From Chlorokybus atmophyticus (lineage: Eukaryota > Streptophyta > Chlorokybophyceae > Chlorokybales > Chlorokybaceae): a DNA stretch of 64,000 nt. The notes below the pieces were generated by a model. That model was given only the letters and a program-made list of their open reading frames with translations, did no database searches and had not been told where the DNA came from. The DNA lies in NCBI GenBank assembly GCA_009103225.1, contig RHPI01002262.1, positions 1,056,533-1,120,532 on the forward strand, written 5' to 3'. The number at the start of each line of letters is the position of its first letter. Position 1 is the stretch's first letter. Made by a program: the position numbers and the translations under genes. Shown piece after piece: positions 34,306 to 45,204 of the stretch.

Positions 34306-37300
34306 ATGCCTCGTGGTCCATCCGTAAGTGCACCTCGTCGTGGAGGTCGGCGCCAGTTGTCCACATTGCCCCCACTGTTCAACCAGGCAACCGTTGCCAA
34401 CCAATCGCAGCAAGACCCCGCGCTAACGCCCAGCACATCACAACAACTCCACCTGACACCGCAGTTGCAAGGGCAAGCTAGACCGCATGCGTTTTTGATG
34501 CACTGTGCACGTTGCTTCTTGCTCAACTTCTAACTTGGATGCTTGTTTCATGACTAGCACAGTGACTCACTGCATGTGTTCTGGATACACTGTGCACGTT
34601 GTTCTTTTTTTGCAACTGTGAGGGTTGCATCTTTCATGGCTGGCAGCATGACTTATGTGGTTGTGCTTGCAGAGGTTCGATTGGAACCCCCAACCCAAAC
34701 GCATTTGGCCGTGACGTGGCAACCTCGGCCGTCAGCAACCCTTCCCCAAGCAAGTGGAAGATTGGCAACGAGGTAAGCACTGTGTGACACTGTGACATTG
34801 TGTGTATGTGTGTAGCGGATTGTTCATGTGTGGACAGCATTTGCGAGATGCCGTTGTTGAAATTATAAACGGCCACTGAGTAGAGAGCCACGTTTATCTC
34901 AAGGAGGACACTATTTGTAGCGTCATGTGTCAGGTGCTGTGAATGCTTCATGACCGCACTGCACCGTGACACTGACCAACCTGCCCGTGACAGGTAGTTG
35001 GCTTCGACCATGACGACGAGGCCGATGCGGCCAATATCTATGAGGTGTACTGGACTCCCAAGGAGTGCCCCTTCCACTGGAGTGTCGCCTTGAAGAAAGC
35101 TACGCAGGTCCGGTCTGAGAACGTCACCAAGATCAAGCATGTCCTTGAGAAGGAGTACAAGTGGACACCGTTTAACAGCAACAAGCGCAAGTGAGTTGGG
35201 TCCCTCACCACCATGTCTGCTATGCAACACTGCCTTCTAACTCAGCCTCCATGTTGAGAAGCAAGCATGCAAGTGAAGAGGGCAAGCAATGACACACAGG
35301 AGAAGGCAACACACTTCCCGATTTATTACCAACAGACCGCGGGGTTATATACCCGCCAGTCAGTACACAGTTTGTACACACTGCTGGTCTACATGCAACA
35401 GCGTCTGATATACTGAACCATATCCTACGCTGTAAGATGTGCCACGTAGCTAACTTGATAAGCTTCGTAACAAGCTATGCCACGTCCTATAAGACTGAGT
35501 ATCCTAGGAGATATGACGATTCTCCTAGGACCCTTCTCTGCAGTCCGCGCCAGGACCTTCATGTCCGGAGTCTTCGAGGTCCTCCCATCGAGGTCCCTTC
35601 TCTTCTCTCTTGTATGCAGGGCAGGCTGACCGGATGTAGGAATATCTTCAACACTCCCACGCGGGCAGCTTGGCCTCCAACGCTTGGTCTTCTTTCACCT
35701 AAGCACATATGCCGAGTCCCTTGCAACATGCCTTGAACTTCAGCGGTGACAGTGGCTTCGTCATGAAGTCCGCGAGCATGTCTTCCGTATTGCAATATTG
35801 GAACTCAACCTCCTTGCGTGTGACTCTGTCTCGCACAAAGTGATGCATGACATCAATGTGCTTTGTCCTTGTCGAGGCGATGGGGTGCTTCAGCAACTTG
35901 ATGGCGCCTTGGTTGTCGCAGTTGATCGTGATGCACGCCATCGGTTGCTCCAGATCTGCCATCAGCTTGCGAAGCCATAACCCCTCCTTCACTGCAGCCG
36001 ATGCTGCCATGTACTCCGCTTCCGAAGTAGATGCAGCTGTTGTGGGTTGCAGCCTACTGTTCCAGCTCACCACGCCTCCATTCAACTTGAAGACGTACGC
36101 CGTGGTGGACCTCCTGCTATCGAGGTCACCTGCAAAGTCTGCGTCGCAATAGCCCTCCATCTCTGTGCTTCCGCAACCAAACTTGATGCCAACACTTGCG
36201 CTTCCAGCCACGTAGCGCAATACTCCCTTCGCTGCACGCCAGTGCTCCATGCTTGGTGCAGACATGTAGCGCGCAAGCACTCCAACTGCATGTGCGATGT
36301 CGGGTCTTGTGCACACTGCTAGGTAGAGCATACTCCCAACAAGCTCACCATAGGGATACTGAGCCTTGTCGAGTACTTCCTCATCTTTCGCTTTGACGAG
36401 GTTGGTGCCGAGTGCCAATGGAGTAGACTTGGTCTTTGCTTCGTTGAGTCCGAACTTGGTGACAAGTTGCTTCACCATCTGCTCTTGGCTGATCTTGATT
36501 GTGCGTGCTGCTCTGTCACGCTCTATCACCATGCCAAGAAATAACTTGACCTCTCCAAGGTCGCGTACTGCGAATGCTTGCTGCAATCCGTGCTTCGTTT
36601 CCTTCAGGTCTTCAACTTGCTTGGCCGTGACGATGATGTCGTCCACATACACGAGCAAGTAAACCTTCTTCTCTTCATGGATGAAGAGCCCCGGATCCGC
36701 TGAGGATGCTTTGTAGCCGAGTTTCTCCAACTCTTTCGTGAGGCGAATGTGCCACACACGTGGTGCTTGTCGCAGCCCATACAAAGCCTTGATCAACTTG
36801 CAAGCCATGCCTGGCTCCCCTTCTGCGTAGCCTGGTGGTTGCTTGGTGTAGATCTCTTCCTCCAGCTCTCCGTAAAGGAAAGCAGTCTTCACATCAAGGT
36901 GGTGACACTCGAGGTCTTCAGCAGCAACCATGGCGATCAATGTGCGGAAGGTTGCATGCTTACTTGCAGGTGCAAACACTTCATTGAAATCCACACCTTC
37001 TTGTTGCAAAAATCCCTTTGCCACCAACCTTGCCTTGTAGCGCTCGATGTTGCCTTGACCATCACGCTTCACCTTGAACACCCACTTGACCGGAATGGGC
37101 TTCACACCTTGCGGGGGCTTCTCCAACACCCATGTGTTGTTGGCATGGAGTGATGCAATCTCATCATCCATAGCTCGCTGCCATTGTTCTGCATCTGGTG
37201 CTCGCAATGCCTCCTCGTAGGTGCTTGGTTCTTCACTCTCGTCATTGTGCACACTAGCGATGTGTGCCTTGTAGAAGTCAGGTGCTTGTCTTTCCCTCAC

Positions 37301-40300
37301 TGGGTAGCGTCGAGCTTGCTCCTGCTGCTTCTGCTTCTCGCCTGCTACAGATGAGCCCTGCTCTTTATTGATGACTGATGCCTCGCCTTCAACCTCTTCT
37401 CTGCTTGAAAGCTCTTCAGGTTGTGCTTTGTCATCTTCATCTTGAGGGTAGAAACCTTCTTCAGCTTCAACTTGTGATGAGCCTTCGTGGAACACGACTT
37501 CTCTGCTCACCACAATCTTGCGCGTGTCCTCCAGTAGGACCTTGTACGCCTTTGAGCCTGGTTCGTAGCCAACGAAGATGCCCTTCTTGCTGACCGGCTC
37601 CAACTTGTGTCGCAATTGACTTGGCACAAGTGCATATGCCACACATCCGAACACACGCATGCCACTCACATCTGGCGCTTCACCGTAAAAGAGCTCCCAC
37701 GGAGTCTTTTGCTCAGAGCTTATCGGTGAACGGTTGCGGATGTAGTTGGCAGTGAGAACGGCCTCTTTCCACAGACTGTCCTCCAACTTGGTGTCATAGA
37801 GCATGGCTCGAACACGCTCCAACAACGTTCGGTTGAGACGTTCAGCTGCTCCATTCCGCTGCGGAGTGTATGGTGCTGTTGTCTCATGCCGTATGCCTTT
37901 GCTGACGAAGAACTCTTTGAGCTGGGCGTTGATGTACTCCCCTCCTCAATCACTTCTCATTGCTTTCATTTTCTTGCCCGATTGAATCTTAAGCAATGCA
38001 ATGACTGTACGCACAGCTCCAGCGACTTCTGACTTTTGAATCAAAGGGAACACGATGGAAAGCTTGCTGTAGTCGTCGAGGAATGTTGCAAAGTACCTTA
38101 CCCCTCCTTTCGCCACAATCCGCATAGGCCCGCAAACGTCCATGTGCACAAGCTCGCAGGGATGTTTGCTACTTGAAGAAGATGATGAGAACGGCATGCG
38201 ATGCTGCTTGGCCAACACACAGGGTTCACAGAGCGTAGTTGAAGACGCTTGAAAATCTTCCTTGCTCCCAGTAATGCCCTTCACCATGTCTTCAGCGACC
38301 AGGCGTGTGAGGTTGCTGTAGCCCAAATGCCCGAACCTTCGATGCCAAAGCTCAGCCGTCTCCTTCTCCTTCACAATCATGGCCTTGCTGCCATGAGTCT
38401 GCTCCACAATGTAGAGCCCTCCTCGTTGGGTGCCGACCATGTACTCGACCCCATCCATGCGTACGGAGCAGCGTCCCTCCCGGATCACTATCTCAGCTCC
38501 CACGCGCTCAGCAACTCTCACAGAAAACAAGCTTGCAGCAGCTCCAGGTACGTGCAATGTTTCACGCAGTGCCACCTCTCTCTCACCATCACCAATCTTG
38601 CATTGAAGCCTCACTTCACCAACTCCTATTGCTTTCAACTCGTGACCACTAAAGCCTTCCACCTTCCTTGTGGTTGACATCTTCCTGTAGTTCTTCATCA
38701 CCTCCTTGTGCGGTGTGAGATGCTGGTCACAGCCTGAGTCAATTGCCCATGAAGTTGTATCAAACTTCCTTGAGGCAGTAAATGCAACACCCTTTTCTTT
38801 GCGTTGAGCGTTGCTACTGGTGCCTGCTTCAGATTGGTCTCGTTGGCGCTTACGACAATCCTTTGAGATATGTCCTTTAATACCACAATAGTGGCATGTG
38901 AGATTCTTGAACTTTGAGTTGCTGCCTTTCGCCTTGTTCTTGTCTTCATAGTTGCTTAATTTCTTGTATTTGTCTCGTGTGTAGAAGGCCACAGAGTCCG
39001 CTTGCTCTTCCTTCTTTGAGACGCGTTGCTCCACAGTGAGCAACTTGGGTAGCACATCGTCTAGGATTAGCTCCGATGACGATGTCTCGAGCAGAGTAGC
39101 GACAACTTCGTACGCTAATGGCAGTCCTGCAACAATCGCCAATACGACCTCCGTCTCTTCCATCTTGTGGCCGACATTGATGAGGTCCGCCCACAGCTCT
39201 CTCGCACGTGCAACATACTTTGTGACCGGCTCGGCCGTCTCTTTATGAAGCGCGCTTAGCTGCTTGCGTAATTGTATCTTTCTGGTGTTGTTCTTGGCTT
39301 GGAATACGGCTGCAAGCTTCTCCCAAGCTTGTCTGCAATCTTCACATGCTGTGAGCATGGGAAAGTGATGTGGCTTGCAGCTAAGCACCATCAATGAATG
39401 TGCTTCAACTGAGTGTTCAAGCCAGATGCTTTCTTCTCCTGCTCTTGGTGCAGATGCCTTCGGGTCAACATACTTCCACATCTTCTTGTGGATAAGTAGT
39501 GCCTTCATCTCTACGCACCAAGTGCTGTAATTGTTTGTGTCCAGCTTTGTGATCAGCCCTTTATTGTAGCTTGCCTCCATCTTTGTTGCGCCTGCTTTCT
39601 TCTTGCAGTTAGCACTTGAGACTTGCTTTGATAATCTTCACGTGTTGTGACTTGAGTGACTTTGTTGACTTCAGTAACTTTTTTACACTTCACTCTTCAG
39701 CGCCTTCAGTCTAACCCTAACCCTAACCCTAACCCTAACCCTAACCCTAACCCTAACCCTAACCCTAACCCTAATCCTGGTTTGAGTGACTTCAATGACT
39801 TCGGTCTTGAATGACTTCGGTCTTCACTTCACTTTTCAGCGCCTTCAGTCTCGAGTGACTTCGGTCTTCTCTTCACTCTTCAGTCTTGAGTGACTTCGAT
39901 CTTCACTTCAATGCACTTTGTCACTTTTCTTCACTTCGCTTTCTTTCTCTTTCTCACACTCTTCACGTGTAGTGTGGGCCCATAACCTGTTGAGAAGCAA
40001 GCATGCAAGTGATGAGGGCAAGCAATGGCACACAGGAGAAGGCAACACACTTCCCGATTTATTACCAACAGACCGCGGGGTTATATACCCGCCAGTCAGC
40101 ACACAGTTTGTACACACTGCTGGTCTACATGCAACAGCGTCCGATATACTGAACCATATCCTACGCTGTAAGATGTGCCACGTAGCTAACTTGATAAGCT
40201 TCGTAACAAGCTATGCCACGTCCTATAAGACTGAGTATCCTAGGAGATATGACGATTCTCCTAGGACCCTTCTCTGCAGTCCGCGCCAGGACCTTCATGT

Positions 40301-41122
40301 CCGGAGTCTTCGAGGTCCTCCCATCGAGGTCCCTTCTCTTCTCTCTTGTATGCAGGGCAGGCTGACCGGATGTAGGAATATCTTTAACACTCCATACACA
40401 CGTACTCATCTCGCCTATTGTAACCGATGCAATCAGGCACATCGACGCCCTAATGGACCCCGAGACCCAAAAAGCCCAGATGCGCAACGCGCTCCAAAGT
40501 AAGTCACAGGCACTATTTTAGCCTGGTGCAGGCTCAACTTGAACTATATATTTCGTGACCAATGCCTTGTCGAGATGACTGTCGCAGATAAGTCATGGCG
40601 GAGATTTGAGGTGACCGACACTGCAGACCCGGAGCGGAGGAGATACATCCATGAATGGGGCAATCCCATAATCTGGCAAATGATCGTGCAATGCTGGTCT
40701 TACGCCGTCACTACACCTGGTCGCCGGCAGCTGACAGTCAACCACCTCGCATACCTGTTGCTTACGGTGAGCACTCTGAACTCCATCATTAGCAATTCAG
40801 GAATGATGTAGCCCCAAACTACAGGCTTGCAGACGCGTTGCAGTGAATAGTGGCTTTCGATGCCACTAAGACATGCCTGTAAACTACGCAGGTGGAGCGC
40901 ATCCTAAAGGGCAAGGATGGAGACCCTCTTTTAGCTGCCAGCATAGACACACATGAAGAGTACTTCAGCGAAATCAATACCATGATCATGTCAATGAAGC
41001 GGGAGATGAGGCAACGGTACGCAGCCCTCCAGCCATTCACCCTTGAAACGCCGCACTGCATCTTGTGTCGAATATCTGAAAGATCCCAATCGGCGCCGGC
41101 CGCAAGAGACAGCAGCTCGTGA
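34306..41122 (+). CDS. Unknown multi-exon gene, one intron occupied by the copia element
   Basis: The ATG at 34306 (GAGATGCC) starts a basic/Gln-rich N-terminus (MPRGPSVSAPRRGGRRQ). Exon 34672-34771 ends IGNE; exon 34994-35190 starts VVGFDHDDEADAANIYEVYW and ends in phase 2; exon 40437-40498 completes the Lys codon and reads HIDALMDPETQKAQ. Without the copia element and its duplicate target the intervening intron would be about 100 bp. The next open stretch reads ...NYIFRDQCLVEMTVADKSW to 40768, then VERILKGKDGDPLLA from 40892. A junction at 40499-40521 is odd (a 23-bp intron or a frameshift). The frame closes at 41122; an alternative frame with an acidic tail runs to 41270. No domain is recognised. 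It is probably an element-borne gene. Confidence 0.5.
35252..35653 (-). repeat. 3' LTR of the copia element
   Basis: 402 bp, flanked on its left by the target duplicate CTCCA at 35247-35251. The last base of the internal domain is at 35654; only a short purine tract (GTGGGAG on the minus strand) precedes the LTR. Confidence 0.95.
35699..39580 (-). pseudogene. Copia gag-pol polyprotein with one in-frame stop in integrase
   Basis: Single frame from the ATG at 39580. Gag has a zinc knuckle CHYCGIKGHISKDC (residues 229-242). The aspartic protease shows DSG at 281-283. The integrase has the HxxxH...CxxC-type N-terminus (LWHRRFGHLGYSN...CEPCVLAKQH), a core starting MDVCGPM and the second acidic site in MRSD. 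Directly after that Asp a TGA (37946-37948) interrupts the frame; the same frame resumes and runs 747 codons to 35699. Reverse transcriptase has YVDD, and RNase H has YCDADFAGD and ends in DMLADFMTKPL. The order protease-integrase-RT-RNase H defines Ty1/copia. CGA-to-TGA would explain the stop. Without it the frame is complete, so the copy is recently disabled or depends on readthrough. Confidence 0.9.
39711..39774. repeat. Telomere-type (CCCTAA)n tract inside the copia leader
   Basis: About ten tandem CCCTAA units lie between the 5' LTR and the gag start. On the element's sense strand they read TTAGGG. They interrupt a minisatellite-like leader in which gcgccttcagtct and gacttcggtctt recur on both sides (near 39700 and 39841). 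Confidence 0.95.
39976..39987 (-). promoter_or_regulatory. Half-tRNA primer binding site of the copia element
   Basis: GGGCCCATAACC on the plus strand abuts the 5' LTR directly. It equals the anticodon stem-loop of metazoan-type initiator tRNA-Met (C33 form, anticodon CAT), not the tRNA 3' end. Drosophila copia uses the same internal site with a cleaved half-tRNA. Confidence 0.75.
39988..40389 (-). repeat. 5' LTR of the copia element
   Basis: 402 bp, followed on its right by the target duplicate CTCCA at 40390-40394. It matches the other LTR except at about five positions, which indicates a fairly recent insertion. Confidence 0.95.
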
Positions 41123-41265
41123 CCCGCTCGCTGAGGCAGAAGCGGCATTTGATTGGCTGGCACAACCGTTTGAGGAGGAAGAGCAAGCTCCGGCGTCTCC
41201 TCCACAGGCCCCAGCGCGTGGTGCTTTGTTCCGTAATGACGAGACCAGCGATGATAGAGAGGAGC

Positions 41266-41650
41266 TGTAGCGCAGTTGGTAGTCCGTTTAGCTGGTAGTA
41301 TACATAGCTACAAGGCTCTTATGACTGAGTGTTGTGCGTCTTAAACCAGCTCAGTCAATCGTCATTATGCTCATGCATGTCAATACTTGCATCCCTATGA
41401 TATACAACAGATCTGCATTCGAGTCACATAATCGAACTACAAGCCTTCGCAAGTGACTGAGAGACACTGTACACATTTCAGGTACCTGTACATAGCACAG
41501 GCACATAACAATGCTGGCAGTCAGTGACAGTCGCGTGTAGTCAAGCTATGCAACTATGACGACAGTTAGGCATTACTTTCAGTTGTTAAAGAATGCCTCA
41601 ACTTGTCGATAATTACCTAGTTGGTGCTTGTGAATTAGGCTTAGTCGCCT
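41266..41650. other. No gene; A-box-like motif at its left end
   Basis: TAGCGCAGTTGGTAG at about 41267 resembles a tRNA A box, but no B box or cloverleaf follows. Otherwise nothing is recognised before the tandem repeat. Confidence 0.35.
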
Positions 41651-41930
41651 GCGCTGAACTGGTGTGTAACCTGCAGGTGCCTGTCACATAGGTTGAGTCA
41701 CCTAAATAAGACTGATGTGTAATATGCAAGTGCCTGCTAATTATGTGTAGTCACTTGTTAAGGCCTGATGTGGAACTTACAGGTGCCTGTACATTATACA
41801 AAGTCACCTGTTAAGGCCTGATGTGTAACTAACAGGTGCCTGTGAGTTATATACAGTCATTTGTTAGGGCATGATAGGTAACTGACAGGCGCCTGTCAAT
41901 TAGGCATAGTCAACTGTTAAAGACTAAATT
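41650..41930 (+). repeat. 53-bp tandem repeat, about five diverged copies
   Basis: Units share CTGATGTGTAAC, then ACAGGTGCCTGT, then AGTCACCTGTTAAGGC. The spacing is 53 bp in the clear central copies, with weaker copies at both ends. No coding potential. Confidence 0.75.
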
Positions 41931-41935
41931 GTAAC

Positions 41936-41979
41936 AAAAAGGGCCTGATAGCAACGAAAGTTACTATCAGACCCTTTTT
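41936..41979. repeat. Strong 44-nt hairpin with a GAAA tetraloop
   Basis: Twenty-base arms (18 of 20 paired) start with AAAAAGGG, end with CCCTTTTT and close on GAAA, a GNRA-type loop. Both unpaired positions are C opposite A, as expected after C-to-T or G-to-A change in one arm. It lies directly after the 53-bp tandem array. Confidence 0.75.
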
Positions 41980-42804
41980 AAGGTCCCTGTATCAAGATTA
42001 CAGGTGGACTGAGCCACGACAGTCTAGATTAGTGTCCTCAGGCGCACGGCCGTTGCCAATATTTAGTCGGCCGGTAGGGAAAACATATTGCGACGCATGC
42101 ATGAGACTTTGCGACCTGATAGGCATGAATGACCGCACGCTGTCATCCTCCACGCAAACCACTGACAGCCAATTGATGATCTGCATGCCGAATGTGCGCC
42201 AGGGCTCATCTACCTCGGCAATCTTAATGATGGTGGCAATGGCCATGGGTACACATGGGTCTTCACAACTCGAGGATTGCATGTCGATGTCAAAAACTTT
42301 GTCTTCGTCGTAATCATTTGCATGTCTGTACCTTATTGATAGGCATGATACTGGATAATACAACAGCTGTACGTTCAGCTTGCTTCACTTGCAGTGGAGT
42401 TGTCACAGTTCAGGATTGCATTCACACATTACACACATTGCACTCAGTCTTTACCTGAAATCGAGCCAAGTACCCCGCAGCACGTCTGGATAAAAACCGT
42501 CGTTCAAGGGGGACCACACCCACAGAACGACTATTTTCAAAGGGCTGTAATCGTCAGGGCCAAGAACTCTTCCCCACACTGCAGACCGGCAACGAGCAGA
42601 TGTGCCGTGTTCGGCAGTTCGCTCTGCTTCTTGAGCATGCGCAAGAGCTAGACCCGCTGCTCCCTGAACAGTTCTTGGCGTTCACCCCGTTCGTTTTTAT
42701 CGCCCTCCCATAAGTCCATTGGCGTTATATGCAATATGCCCAAATGTGCTCTGCTAAACAAATGTTATGAGCGACATGTCCACAAAACCGCTTTGTCTCA
42801 TAAG

Positions 42805-42990
42805 CACTGTCCGGTGTCTACAAGATATGCACTGCATTGCTGCGACTTAAAGACTCAACGGCATTGTTTTGTGTCTACGACTTATGCAATCCATTGCTGC
42901 GATCTACAGTGTCATAGGCACTGTTCAATGTTTACAACTTACGCAATCCACTGCTGCGATCTTAATTCTCATAGGCACTGTCCAGTACTC
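42805..42990 (+). repeat. 57-bp tandem repeat, three full copies and a partial fourth
   Basis: Copies begin at 42805, 42862, 42919 and 42976 (CACTGTcc, CATTGTtt, CACTGTtc, CACTGTcc), exactly 57 bp apart. Each full copy contains TACAA/GAC...ATGCA and CATTGCTGCGA or CACTGCTGCGA. Confidence 0.85.
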
Positions 42991-43317
42991 TAGCTTGACA
43001 AATAGTAACGTGACAACTTGGCAAACGATGTGTAGCAATTGTGGCACCACGAACCAGTAGTGAAAACAGCTGGATATGCATGAAGACTATCTGACTCCAG
43101 CTGAACAGCAACCCATTTATGTTGAGTGACGTGACAAACTCGCAAACTACGTAATGGCAATTGACCTACAGGAGCGGCAACACTAACCAGCAGCAAAAGC
43201 AGCTTGACGGCTATTAAAGCTTGCTATATGCCTGCAAATTGGCTGATTTAATTTGAACAAAGCAGAGCTATACAGAGCTATACAAAAGGCATTCAAAGCG
43301 AACCATTGCAGAAAACA

Positions 43318-43476
43318 ATGGAGCGCGTAGTGTCGTATGCCAGCCGCAGCAACAACAGCGCTGAGGCCAACTACAGCAGCTACTAAGGGGGAGTGTCTCG
43401 CCATAGTATGGGCCATCTCCTTCTTCCGCCCCTTTTTGTTTGAACGGCAGTTCCACTGAAGTGGCTGATGACCAAC
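43318..43476 (+). pseudogene. Ty3/gypsy RNase H fragment, left of the 12-kb element
   Basis: It encodes ERVVSYASRSNNSAEANYSS, then, after a one-base shift, GECLAIVWAISFFRPFLF, then a small deletion and KWLMTN. This matches the RNase H of the gypsy copy at 58.7-62 kb. It stops at the codon where the fragment at 55697 begins (NQH...TGKLARW), and both are on the plus strand. The simplest reading is one copy split by the insertion at 43485-55696. Confidence 0.8.
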
Positions 43477-43504
43477 TGGACACGGCACACCGCTTGACGT
43501 TGAA

Positions 43505-43830
43505 GGACCATGCATGGTCCTTTTACGGACCCCGCGGACCATGCATGGTTCGTACCCCGCGGGCCAGGATTGCCTGGTCCGCGGGGGACGGACCGTTCTT
43601 GGTCCGTTCGGGGCCCCGCGGCCCGTGAATGGCTGGCGCGACGACGCGCACCACGCATGATCCGCGCCGCACCGTTCATGGTGCGGTAAGGACCAGTCAT
43701 GTACGCTGGCCCTTGAATGGTGCGGTCCTACGGTCCTGTGGCCCTGCTAGCGCGCACCGTACATGGTGCCGCACGGTCCGTGCCGCAGAATGTACGGTAC
43801 AGTACGGACCAGCGACCGCGGCCCTGCCGC
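43505..43830. repeat. Left subterminal array of palindromic boxes
   Basis: About ten boxes lie in 320 bp: GGACCATGCATGGTCC (43505-43520, perfect), GGACCATGCATGGTTC (43536-43551), GGACCGTTCTTGGTCC near 43580, CGCACCGTTCATGGTGCG near 43669, GCACCGTACATGGTGC near 43754 and others. A G-G-A-C-C or G-C-A-C-C arm faces its complement over a 4-6 base centre. Such arrays are usual transposase-binding regions in several DNA-transposon superfamilies; here that role is inferred. Confidence 0.75.
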
Positions 43831-44283
43831 TATCATGAGTAGGTAGCAACAACCTACTTAAGGTGCTATAGATTGCCTAAATGCCTGATTGCACAAGTGC
43901 ACTTAACGTGTTAATTGACAAGCCGCACCGACCGTCGGCTATACACTGTGGACAGCCGCAAATAGTCGGCGGCTGATTGACAGCCGGCCAGCTGTCAAGC
44001 TGTAAGGGCTGTCTATGCAATCAACATACAGTCTACCCTCGCTATTAGAGACCTCTGAATAAGAGATCTCGCGATCTAAGAGACAAAATTTTGGGAACCG
44101 ATCTATGTCAGCCAAAACGTCTCCTTTCTAAGAGCAAGAGACCCCGCAGTAAGAGAGTTATAAATGCCGACTTTTCTCTTACAGCGAGGGTAGGTTAGTT
44201 GCAATCCATTGCTTGCACTGGTAGCAGCGGCAGCAGTTTCCCGCCTCAGCAGCAGCCAACTGCGCCGTCTGGTGACGCTGCTG

Positions 44284-44332
44284 TTGTTGGCAACGGCGGT
44301 GGCGGCGGTGGCAAGGGTGGCGGCGGTGGCAA
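44284..44332 (+). repeat. GGC/GGT tract near the 5' end of the Tigger-type transposase gene
   Basis: Repeats of ggcggtggc lie 130-180 bp before the helix-turn-helix exon. A TTTCCCGCC motif precedes them at 44237-44245, as at the Plavaka-like gene. Confidence 0.65.
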
Positions 44333-44462
44333 GATTGGTTATATGTGCAAGTAGCCATGTGTGTGTTAACTTACATTGTGCTCACAGCAACAAACCATCA
44401 GCACACTGTGAGAGATGCACATGCTGCAGAGTTGTATTGTGCCTGTGCATTGAAACACTGGC

Positions 44463-45122
44463 ATGCATGTGCAGATGACAGGCAATGGCAAAACGCGTGT
44501 GCACATGACAGCACTGGAGAAAAAAAAAGTGTGTGAATTGAAGCGCAAGCATTCAGATCTGCCTGCAACCAGCGATAGGTTTATCAGCAAGGTTGAAAAG
44601 TTGTTGAAGAAGCGTGTAAAGCGCTCAACATTGTGCAAAGTGCTGCACTAGAAGGAGCGCTGGTTGAGTGTTAATAGCACTAATGCTCACGAAGCAAATG
44701 CTATGCTCAACAGGAGCGCCAAACATACACAGCTAGAGCAGGCGCTCTTTGCCTGGTTTACACAAGTGAGCGCTCACTAGTTAGCACACCTTATGTGTGC
44801 TTGCATATGCTTGCCTTATCAAGTGGTCAAGATCACTAACTGTGCCTGTGGTTATGCCTTCAGAAACGTGCCAAGGGCTTGCGAATCTCAAATGCACTGG
44901 TGATTGAGCAGGCGTTGAAATTGCGTGCAGCATTGCACATTGAGGAAGACACCTTCTAAGCTTCCAGCGGTTGGGTGGACAAGTTTAAGAAAAGGTGTGG
45001 CTGTTAGCGTGTGTTATGCTTGCCTTCAAGCACAAACTGCTCCCTGTGTGCATTCATTAAAGCACACACTTCAACTGAATGCTGTACATTGCAATGCATG
45101 CGCTTGCATCCTTACAAGCTGG

Positions 45123-45204
<82 letters not shown>

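Larger units (their letters stand above)
35252..40389 (-). mobile_element. Ty1/copia LTR retrotransposon, complete ends
   Basis: Two 402-bp LTRs (35252-35653 and 39988-40389) begin TGTTGAGA and end TTCAACA or TTTAACA. By eye they differ at five positions, about 1.2 percent. A 5-bp target duplication CTCCA flanks the element (35247-35251 and 40390-40394). On the minus strand the order is 5' LTR, primer site, leader, one gag-pol frame, 3' LTR. It lies in an intron of the plus-strand gene, in antisense orientation. Its length of 5138 bp is normal for copia. Confidence 0.95.

Noticed and set aside
39711-39774. A true chromosome end
   Set aside because: The tract is internal, short and enclosed in an intact copia element with coding sequence on both sides.
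41260-41340. Functional tRNA gene at the A-box-like motif
   Set aside because: No B box and no cloverleaf follow.
42805-42990. CRISPR array
   Set aside because: Repeats of 57 bp are continuous and diverged, without unique spacers, in a eukaryotic setting.
24128-44245. TTTCCCGCC motifs (24128 and 44237) as E2F-controlled promoters of transposases
   Set aside because: A 9-base motif is expected about once every two such windows by chance on both strands; two near gene starts are suggestive only.
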